Positions 38,801 through 44,442 of a DNA stretch of 64,000 nt are shown piece by piece; within the stretch, counting starts at the first letter, position 1, and every line of letters starts with the position of its first letter. The notes beneath the pieces are model-generated. The model saw only the letters and a program-made list of their open reading frames with translations, did not search any database and was not told the DNA's origin. The position numbers were made by a program, and so were the translations under genes. Location: the NCBI GenBank assembly GCA_938038445.1, contig CALHRZ010000003.1, positions 124,001 to 188,000 on the forward strand. The letters run 5' to 3'. The DNA comes from an uncultured bacterium. Lineage in GTDB: Bacteria > Verrucomicrobiota > Kiritimatiellia > CAIKKV01.

Positions 38801-39227
38801 TCATGCGGCCAGCGGCCAGTGCGACCATCCAGCGCCGGTTCGATGGAATGGTCTTTGTTTTTTTCTGCAGCCAGGCGGTGAAAGGGGCCTTTGCCAGGGA
38901 AGCATAGGGATTTGTCGCGAGATCCCAGAAATGGGCGGCGCACTCATGGAGGGGCTGTGTGAGGGCGAGGTCCAAATCAGGGACGAACTTTTTCTCGTCC
39001 CATCGGGCAATCCATTGCTCCAGGTTCAATTCGTCTCCCTGCACGGTCGGGGAATTCAACCCGAGGGCGAGGAGGGTTCCGAGGAGTGCCAAGGGGGAGA
39101 ACCAATTGTAGCCGGATCGTGCCGCTTGAGGCGGTTGGCGGCGGGGGGGGATGCGGTTTGGCGGGATTTCGCCGCATTGCTTTGCGGCGCGGTTGCGGTT
39201 GTTTTGGCTCTTGGGAACAATGTTCAT
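32838..39227 (-). CDS. giant (2129-residue) exported multidomain protein, probable glycoside-hydrolase-like
   Basis: I do not recognise a named family for the whole protein. Residues 1-65 are basic and then hydrophobic (WFSPLALLGTLLALGL), a signal or anchor. About 115-225 looks like HEAT-type helices. About 229-345 (LRFAVVGAA to GGRLILDVPSMFWG) resembles a GATase-like beta/alpha unit. About 755-1060 has aromatic and acidic TIM-barrel-like strands (HIEPGMGAGGPFYDCMHMRGYPW, TYGRKLFNPDGSRT). About 1090-1180 (QLLILDAGGMNINDSLQKTLRQ then ENGATLLTT) resembles the GATase-like second domain of GH42 beta-galactosidases. The C-terminal ~700 residues are beta-sandwich modules (NEW3/CARDB-like) and a final beta domain. 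It lies 75 bases downstream of the lacI gene on the same strand, so it may be LacI-controlled. A carbohydrate-active role is inferred from domain order and context. Confidence 0.6.
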   Translation of the reverse strand: MNIVPKSQNNRNRAAKQCGEIPPNRIPPRRQPPQAARSGYNWFSPLALLGTLLALGLNSPTVQGDELNLEQWIARWDEKKFVPDLDLALTQPLHECAAHFWDLATNPYASLAKAPFTAWLQKKTKTIPSNRRWMVALAAGRMKIPDAIPPLETWLREADRDPDNPMDATLLRETILYSLGELGTPEALPVLNAYVHHPDEWTRFFVHEAISKLNNQPLEFNPLWPGSKDLRFAVVGAAAWEKATHFFYRDRLAKEFERGVLADFFAPNPYRRDWGGDGMARCFQSLTFDREGRPNFTLLVVHKLMPYQTHPAFMWRLYHYARRGGRLILDVPSMFWGADADRQNNQHLYAYARYIPGPWNRLFPDRFEQNPQFPSLDGVPPHPPTVRTPPSPKDLYYGYQPIGRGGVLMVSENPTSLEASVNRVLSGWELESPSKGLLEPSSPDLLPALQAALSQLFAWLTEGPAWKIATIDWRNEPRGNKPTAPSQADPTALNPASVPPVERPLIEVGRPFPAKVAVTFHQDGAGLIPVLSVFNPRGDKAVEMQGPKVDGKRGNVLHETIHLMLPDESEMGLYTLMFALNDSNGNTLHAWTRSVDVQGRFRLTLAAPPILGDNGPPIPWPSPNGLPIEDAKPGKTQLKFPPEDSKTYRGRQTPIPLPPITLHIVDPRPNSLPNGEVRLALVNEDSGRCYKMWRKPWPGTLTPAAEVLFDIAGLLPPLPPGQYAWTAELGDAQGRTYARTTAPLAVPAHYRDRHVMLWQEWASYTATPEGPEPRRKIGLNTTHGYGNFLRVPGFPYEYAILQPPSIRIIPEALGNQYLDNTIADTERARWIQQGVDSRANARAMAVNLIEEASSISWRNGRPVQYIRLLQDRHETLAALNRHLGTELASWEELRYTLADTPEKEKPTDGFPFLFGTNRVPVQHALSWLFYTSRDAVLRMHGDWLREGNPYLHIEPGMGAGGPFYDCMHMRGYPWNRMEWFPIFRQGWLAIHGRAPMTWLLGMASETRFPTQARVVWSAVAAGGRNILVYAPGDTYGRKLFNPDGSRTESGQTYAEVIASVRPYEPALCYVQNAVHPQVLNLGTDGLFLEALFRMGIQPNQSSDPLGQLLILDAGGMNINDSLQKTLRQAVENGATLLTTANGTPAVAAAFGVRIRDAAARGEPTMADLAPLAALIPGVEGLRIKGKQGPAIEIEPSAKLSETQSLIFGMIGKGRFVFLKIEPEITPENLPNWAAFLEALLRQVGIAAPGKVLDTLGRVDNRFMCHTLNTDDDTQRYLLVQANDTLDGSLSSWGIENRSDERLAQWPVLPDSPDPSAPITLRWTQTNSADAVLWVKRRVGKLPNQTDWAARFFLTRDGQPIPAPSRKSMTQQKPTPIAHLRAFPASREWLWEAVGPSLKLEDGVYELRMEKGDESVEVQEVWLLPARITAHVALGDPSIRRLYDMKRDVSYPVQTQGEIRFVEIPLRAGEGAVLSLLEEPASILEVRVETATPQAGRSMKVEGIVRRTDGQRIRRSHTLEACLLDGQGQPISNTLMRVLTAQGRAVFDFWIADSDPRGPTTLAVFDRTAGVQAAVNLTILPPSRHDEPVRSLTAQWNMDALLLRGRSHSGTLHLQNRSGKSIHLEGVALATGGCDGLTATVAQNRWTIPPEGSADLPFALTLDPTCEEGPALMRLTAANASLDALEGYPLLVPPVCEFEMDDFPDLRVPDVGIVELSGRVRNRTTAPLTVTLDLPLPSACFPDGGNGLRVETTPGKWTPFRIAAIITRDVARQARERDLSLPVRLLGPSSNVLARARPRLLINPWDVEPPTIGVSTGGAAILTIFNGTTVTRNVRIKPILPNGWEGQTTESLLAIPPSKMEILSIPCKPIAPEVQEGLYTVSCTVALDSGMEQVYKARVRLRTESPWWIWVQQNIFTAQSTIRVNTAQDQKSRDTPDNPWQYPSQVFTNREPPKEWSHRIFHSALAFDDPLPPPHSLITAATQVYSEREQNVTFTLGYESSRFLLLGNTVIEDRRQKGDQKPPVFFQGRVWLNETLLYDHRPALTLPSADSLDILPASVQQTGRLHLGTNRLVVQHYTGVKPQEESGKVYLFFQDSQTGKRVPIKILGLSETNPPSPRQPNPAVSRSEGS

Positions 39228-39302
39228 GGTGGGAGGGTGGCCAAGTTCACGGGTTGTCGGGGGATGGGGTGGACACTATTATTTCTGTTTCCATATGCAA
39301 GA

Positions 39303-40337
39303 TTATGGGCAAGCGGGCTTCGCATTTAGGGTCAAGCCCTTTGCGAGGGTGGCGCCCTCGACAATTTGAACGCCCAGAATCAACCGTCGCACCGGGGCTT
39401 CGGGATGGGTTAAGCGCCAATAAACCAAGCGGGCGGCCTCTGCGCCTAACTCTTCCAAGGGCAGAGCCACGGTTGTGATGGTCGGCCCTTCGTACCAGGA
39501 AGGCGGCTGGGCATCGAAGCCGACCACGCTGAGGTCGTCGGGCACTTTGATTCCCAGCTCCCCCAGCCGTTCGATGGCGGCGGCCGCCATATAATCGTTG
39601 TAGACCATGAGAACCGTGAACGAACGGCTGGCCCTTTTTGGAAAACCGCACGTTTGTATGAGTTGGTCGACGAGAAGGCGGGCTGAATTTCGGCTTCCTG
39701 CGTCGGGCAAAAGCCGGACATAAGCGGACGGAACTTCTCCTCCCGTGGATTCCAGACCGGTCCGGAACCCCGCCAATCGTTCGCGCGAAATCTCGCTTTC
39801 AGGGCCCAGATATGCGGCGCGCCGATGTCCCTGTTTGCCGACGGTCCATCCCAGAGCCCGGCTGCCCGCGAAATGGTCAACGGTCACGACATCGGCATTT
39901 TCTGGGCCAAGGAACAGGAAGACCGCGGGAACCGGCGGAGGGAATGGCGGGAGGCGATTTCGTTCGTTGCCTCGTGCGACGATCACCCCGTCCACTTGAT
40001 TGCGCGCCACGACCAAAGGCCAGACCGTAGTCGGGCCCGAATAGTTCAGCACCTCGCTTCGGCATTCCTGTGCGCCCTGCTTTATGCCGGCAATGATTCG
40101 TCTGTGAAATTCCGCGCCTCCCTCGTCGCCGGAGACACCGATTGCGCACAGAACACCCCAGGAAGCCACCGCTGGTCTTCGCTCGCTCTTTGGAATCGGG
40201 TATCCCGCCTCGCGCGCAAGCATTAAAATCTGTTGCCGCAATTCGGGCCCTACACCCTCGGCTCCACGCACGGCGCGCGATACCGTCATAACGGATACGC
40301 CCGCCTTTTTTGCGATTTTTCGAAGCGAAATCGCCAT
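39303..40337 (-). CDS. LacI-family transcriptional regulator
   Basis: A 344-residue repressor-type protein. The N-terminal helix-turn-helix is SLRKIAKKAGVSVMTVSRAVRG (residues 4-25), followed by the hinge and a periplasmic-binding-protein-like effector domain with VDGVIVARG, GKQGHRRAAYLG and VGFDAQPPSWYEGPTITTVALP, so a sugar-like ligand is expected. The ATG at 40337 has AGGAG 7 bases upstream; the frame continues 26 codons further without LacI similarity. It is divergent from the CBM9/propeller gene and precedes the giant exported protein gene. Its own promoter overlaps a TGTAACG-type site (40389-40400), consistent with autoregulation. Confidence 0.95.
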   Translation of the reverse strand: MAISLRKIAKKAGVSVMTVSRAVRGAEGVGPELRQQILMLAREAGYPIPKSERRPAVASWGVLCAIGVSGDEGGAEFHRRIIAGIKQGAQECRSEVLNYSGPTTVWPLVVARNQVDGVIVARGNERNRLPPFPPPVPAVFLFLGPENADVVTVDHFAGSRALGWTVGKQGHRRAAYLGPESEISRERLAGFRTGLESTGGEVPSAYVRLLPDAGSRNSARLLVDQLIQTCGFPKRASRSFTVLMVYNDYMAAAAIERLGELGIKVPDDLSVVGFDAQPPSWYEGPTITTVALPLEELGAEAARLVYWRLTHPEAPVRRLILGVQIVEGATLAKGLTLNAKPACP

Positions 40338-40386
40338 TGTGTTTCTCCTTCCACAGGGGATGCCGCAAACACACCGGATCTCAGCT

Positions 40387-40415
40387 AATGTAACGTGACA
40401 AAAAATCAATAGCAA
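40387..40415 (-). promoter_or_regulatory. predicted lacI promoter
   Basis: On the minus strand TTGCTA (40415-40410) and TACATT (40392-40387) are 17 bases apart, about 45 bases before the lacI start. The -10 box and spacer overlap the operator candidate at 40389-40400. Confidence 0.45.
40389..40400. promoter_or_regulatory. candidate LacI-family operator 1
   Basis: TGTAACGTGACA is a 12-base near-palindrome (10 of 12 positions symmetric) centred on CG, the usual centre of LacI/GalR-type operators. It shares the core TGTAACG with the second site 66 bases away. Confidence 0.5.
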
Positions 40416-40425
40416 TAAAAAAATA

Positions 40426-40454
40426 TTTACTTTTACCTTTCTAAAGCTTACTAT
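40426..40454 (+). promoter_or_regulatory. predicted promoter of the CBM9 / beta-helix / GH141-like series
   Basis: TTTACT (40426-40431) and TACTAT (40449-40454) are 17 bases apart in an AT-rich stretch. Transcription would start near 40461, inside operator 2, and GGAG at 40484-40487 serves the ATG at 40494. Confidence 0.5.
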
Positions 40455-40467
40455 CTTACCGTTACAG
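40455..40467. promoter_or_regulatory. candidate LacI-family operator 2
   Basis: CTTACCGTTACAG lies immediately after the -10 box and over the expected transcription start. Its reverse complement begins CTGTAACGGTAAG, sharing TGTAACG with operator 1. A repressor bound here would block promoter clearance of the plus-strand series. Confidence 0.5.
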
Positions 40468-40493
40468 ATTCGAATGAACCGAAGGAGAAATTA

Positions 40494-43400
40494 ATGAATA
40501 GATCGATCGTTATCCCAACAGGTGTGTGGGGTTTATTGGTTTGCGTTTGGAGCGCCTGGGGGTATGTCGCCATCGTCAACAAGACGGACAATACGCAAAT
40601 TCACATCGTCCCCGCGCCGGGGAAGGTGACGATTGACGCAGACCTTTCGGATTGGGACCTGTCCGGGGCCATCGTGATGTTCCTGGACGAGTCCAGCCGA
40701 AATTCTTATGCCGTGCGCGGCGCCATGATGTATGATCGGGAGAACCTCTACGTCGCTGCGCAGGTCAAGGATCCGACGCCGCTGATCAACCAGTATGCCT
40801 TTGGAGGGCGGGTTGATATGTCCTGGAACGCGGACGCCATTCAACTGCGGGTGCTTTCGTACCCGAATGTGCGATCTTCGGCGTCTCTTCAGAGTGGAGG
40901 AAAAGTTCCGCCGGAAATTGAGCGGTGCATCAACCACATTACGCTCTGGTATTCCACGCAGGACGAGAAAGCCGGCTATTTCAGCACTCATGGGATGAAC
41001 TTTCGGGATCCGCAGCTTAATCCACCAGGTGTCGAAGGCGCCTACAAGCGGGATGCCGATGAAAAAGGGTATTCCATGGAATACAAAATTCCATGGTCTG
41101 TTCTGCGCGCGCCGAATCCTCCGTCGCCGGGTGACACCTTGCAAATTCAGTGGCAAATCCACTGGGGAAACGATCGGGGGACCGGTGTGCGCACCGGAAT
41201 GACCGATGTGCGTAATCCCGCCAGTGGGGACCTTGGCTACATGGGACCGGCCTCCTGGGGGGTGGGAATCCTGGAGAAAAGTGGGAACTTAACACTTGAC
41301 ACAAAGAGTCTCCTCGGCAGGGCGCCGGGGCATATTCCCGTTCCTTTCCGTCTGGATCGGGAGGCCAAAGTCAGCCTGGCGATTTCCGACGTCTCGGGCC
41401 GAATCATCCGCACTTGTCTGGGCGCTCAACCGTATCCGGCGGGCCGTCATGAATACCTGTGGGATGGTCTTGACGATTACGATCGGCCTGTTCCCGCCGG
41501 ACGATACCTGGCGAAGTTTCTTGTCCATGACGGCGTGAAGCAACAGTACGTGTGCAACATCGGCATCACGGGCAATCCGCCTTATCAAACGGAAGACGGC
41601 ACCGGCGGATGGGCGGGAGACTACAACCATCCGCTCTATGTGGCGGCGGCCAAGGATTGCGTTATCTTGGGCACCGGGAACGCCGAAGCCGCGCCGGCCA
41701 CCATCTGTGTGGACCTGGAGGGGCGCAAAAAGTATGGGACTGCCGCGGCGGGCTCCATGCTTGTTCTGCACCAGGGGTACGGCTATTTCATCGGGCGCAA
41801 AAACGGGCGGCTTGTCAAATTCGATCTGGCCACCGGCGCTCTGGCCCCTTTCCCATCCGGCAATCCTGAATCCGTTGTGTTACCGAAGCGGGCGGACGAA
41901 AGCGACGAGTCGTGGCAGAAGCGTCTCTGGACCGTTCATGCGCTTGCCGTTGCCGACGAAGCCACGCTGGTTTTGAGCTGCACGAGCGCCGACGAGTTGG
42001 TGCTGATTGACGTGGACACCGGCGTGCCGAAAGGGACCGCCGCGCTGCCGTCGCCGCGCGGATTGGCGTCGGACAACAAAGGGAACCTGTATGCGGTGAG
42101 CGGCAACAGCGTGGGGCGTTATGATCTGGGATCCTCGACGTTTGTCCCGATCGTGAAGGACCTCGATGCGCCGCAACATCTGGCGTGCGATGGGGAAGGG
42201 AACCTCTACGTTTCGCTTCAGGGCAAGACGATGCAGGTATGGAAATTTACTCCAAGCGGCGTGATTCTTCAAAAATATGGAAAACCCGGCGGTCGCCCTC
42301 TGATTGGCCCCTACGACCCTTCGGGGATGTTGATGCCGTATGCGATCACGGTTGATCCGAACGGCAGGCTTTGGGTTGCAGAGGCGGACAACATTGGCCG
42401 AAGCTATGTGGAATGCGATCCCAAACGGTATTCGGTCTGGAATCCGGACGGCTCCCTTTGGAAGGAATTTTTCGGCTCCATCGCCTATTCCATGCGCGCG
42501 TACCTAAACCCTGCAGATCCCGCTCATGTCTACATCAATTCCGTCCGCTATGCCGTGGACTATGAGAAAGGCGCATGGAAAGTGGATTCGATTATCCTGC
42601 GGCCGTCAGAAGACAACGGTGTGAAGTTCGGCTGCCCCGGCGGGCACGCCGGCGCGATGTTTGCAACCGTGCAGGGGAGAACCTTTCTCTGGGCGCGGGA
42701 CGCTTCGCCGGGGCCCGTTTTGTTCGAGCAAGTCGGCGGACGTTTCCTGCCCCGCATGGCGTTCTACACTCCTCAGAAGGAAAACTGGTGGTTGGACGAT
42801 AATAACGACGGGCGCGTGCAGCCGGAGGAAATTCGCACGGGGAAATCGCTTCCCGGTATTTGGCTGGGGCAACCGATGGATCACAACCTCAACCTTTACT
42901 GGGCGGAAGGGGTCCCATGGCATGCACAGGGCGGTCCCAAGACAACGAAACCCTATCGGATCGTCCGATGGGATTTTCTCGGGTTTAACGAGCGGGGGGG
43001 CCTGCAATACGGCGACCCGCAAAAACCCACCGTTGTGGCCGAAGACCCTGAAGGCGGAGCGGTCGCTTGCTATACCCCCGATGAGGAGGGCAACGTGTAT
43101 GTTCTCGTTTCCGGCGGTTCCCTGGAGCGCGGCATCCGGGCCCAAGGAACGGGACATCGCGTGGCGGCCTTTTCCCCGCAAGGAAAAAAAATATGGGAAT
43201 ACCATAACGTTCATTGCGCCTTCGCCTGGACCAGCGAAGCTTACACACCGGGCTATCTGGTGGGGGTGTTGAGTTTTTGCACGGGACCGACCCGGGACCT
43301 CGTGGCGCTCACCGGCTATTACGGGCAGTATTTTCTCCTGGATAAAAGGGAGGGGCTTTTCGTGGATGCGCTGGGAGAAGATCAACGCAGCCCTTACACG

Positions 43401-44348
43401 CTGGATCATCATATGGTACTGACCGAAAACTTCAATGGCACCCTGTTTCAGCATCCGCGGAGTCGCAAAACCTATTTCCTGGGTGGGGATGCCGATCAAC
43501 GGCTCTGGGAGCTCGTGGGGCTCGACACGATCCGGCGGTGGACAAACGCGGTTCAGGTGTTGCCCGAACACGTCCGGGTTGCCCAGGCGAACGCCCGGCA
43601 CAATGCGCTGGCCCAGCAGCAGGCCGTCGGCCGAAAAATCGTCCGGATCCCGCGGTTGCAAAAGGCTGCTGCGGACGGGAAGGATGAGGAATGGGGGCAG
43701 GCGCCGGTGCTCACCCTTTGCATGGAAGAGGCGCGGACCGCCCAAGCGCAACTGGGATGGGATGATGCCAATCTGTATGTTCGCTTTCAAGTGTCCGACG
43801 AATCACCCTTGCTGAACACGCCGACCGACCAGCGCCTGTTGTTCAAGTCGGGCGACTCGGTTGAGGTCAACCTTGCGACCAATGTGACCCGCCGTAGCGT
43901 TCGCGGCCAAAACAAACAGGAGATGAAGCCGGGCGATATTCGAATCATCATGGCCCGGACGGCGGATGACAAGCTGGTAGCCACACGATACCGGTACATC
44001 ACGTTGTCGAAAGATAAACCGCATGCTTTTTCCGTTGAAACCGTTAGCTCTGGCAAGGATACGGTGGATGAAGTCGTTCCGTGGAACGATTTGCCCATGC
44101 ATGCAAGGGTCGCGGAAGACGGTTATGTCTTGGAGGCGGCTATTCCGTGGAGTGAACTCGGCATCATACCGCACAGCGGACTGCAATTGATCGGCGATGT
44201 CGGGGTCATTTACGGCAACGAAGGGGGAACCCGCAACGCCATTCGCTACATGTGGTCTGACAAGAGTCCGGAAGTGTCGATCAACAACGATATTCCTTCG
44301 GAAATCCGAATCCGTCCCAACCAGTGGGGCGCTTGGATGCTGGAGTGA
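40494..44348 (+). CDS. exported CBM9-propeller-CBM9 protein
   Basis: A 1284-residue secreted protein (signal MNRSIVIPTGVWGLLVCVWSA). Residues about 40-260 form a CBM9/DOMON-like domain (KVTIDADLSDWDLSGA, then YDRENLYVAAQVKD and YSMEYKIPWSVL). About 270-350 is a FlgD-type Ig-like unit (VSGRIIRTCLGAQPYPAGRHEY). About 370-1050 is made of NHL/SMP-30-like propeller blades (ACDGEGNLYVSLQGK, AITVDPNGRLWVAEADNIG). About 1060-1284 is a second CBM9-like domain (QKAAADGKDEEWGQAPVL, WDDANLYVRFQVSDESP, VLEAAIPWSELG). It probably binds, and perhaps cleaves, a polysaccharide; no catalytic pair can be named. It is the first gene of the plus-strand series behind a LacI-type promoter. Confidence 0.8.
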   Translation: MNRSIVIPTGVWGLLVCVWSAWGYVAIVNKTDNTQIHIVPAPGKVTIDADLSDWDLSGAIVMFLDESSRNSYAVRGAMMYDRENLYVAAQVKDPTPLINQYAFGGRVDMSWNADAIQLRVLSYPNVRSSASLQSGGKVPPEIERCINHITLWYSTQDEKAGYFSTHGMNFRDPQLNPPGVEGAYKRDADEKGYSMEYKIPWSVLRAPNPPSPGDTLQIQWQIHWGNDRGTGVRTGMTDVRNPASGDLGYMGPASWGVGILEKSGNLTLDTKSLLGRAPGHIPVPFRLDREAKVSLAISDVSGRIIRTCLGAQPYPAGRHEYLWDGLDDYDRPVPAGRYLAKFLVHDGVKQQYVCNIGITGNPPYQTEDGTGGWAGDYNHPLYVAAAKDCVILGTGNAEAAPATICVDLEGRKKYGTAAAGSMLVLHQGYGYFIGRKNGRLVKFDLATGALAPFPSGNPESVVLPKRADESDESWQKRLWTVHALAVADEATLVLSCTSADELVLIDVDTGVPKGTAALPSPRGLASDNKGNLYAVSGNSVGRYDLGSSTFVPIVKDLDAPQHLACDGEGNLYVSLQGKTMQVWKFTPSGVILQKYGKPGGRPLIGPYDPSGMLMPYAITVDPNGRLWVAEADNIGRSYVECDPKRYSVWNPDGSLWKEFFGSIAYSMRAYLNPADPAHVYINSVRYAVDYEKGAWKVDSIILRPSEDNGVKFGCPGGHAGAMFATVQGRTFLWARDASPGPVLFEQVGGRFLPRMAFYTPQKENWWLDDNNDGRVQPEEIRTGKSLPGIWLGQPMDHNLNLYWAEGVPWHAQGGPKTTKPYRIVRWDFLGFNERGGLQYGDPQKPTVVAEDPEGGAVACYTPDEEGNVYVLVSGGSLERGIRAQGTGHRVAAFSPQGKKIWEYHNVHCAFAWTSEAYTPGYLVGVLSFCTGPTRDLVALTGYYGQYFLLDKREGLFVDALGEDQRSPYTLDHHMVLTENFNGTLFQHPRSRKTYFLGGDADQRLWELVGLDTIRRWTNAVQVLPEHVRVAQANARHNALAQQQAVGRKIVRIPRLQKAAADGKDEEWGQAPVLTLCMEEARTAQAQLGWDDANLYVRFQVSDESPLLNTPTDQRLLFKSGDSVEVNLATNVTRRSVRGQNKQEMKPGDIRIIMARTADDKLVATRYRYITLSKDKPHAFSVETVSSGKDTVDEVVPWNDLPMHARVAEDGYVLEAAIPWSELGIIPHSGLQLIGDVGVIYGNEGGTRNAIRYMWSDKSPEVSINNDIPSEIRIRPNQWGAWMLE

Positions 44349-44357
44349 ACGGGGGTA

Positions 44358-44375
44358 AGGGGCCGGTTTGCCCCT
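44358..44375 (+). promoter_or_regulatory. intercistronic hairpin
   Basis: AGGGGC and GCCCCT form a perfect 6-base stem with a 6-base loop directly after the CBM9/propeller gene. There is no T-run, so it is more likely to stabilise or partly attenuate the transcript than to end it. Confidence 0.3.
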
Positions 44376-44442
44376 GGGGAGGGAGTGCGTCATAAAGTCG
44401 GAGAGGAAGCGGTTGCAGAAAAAGAGAGAGGGAGGAACGAAT

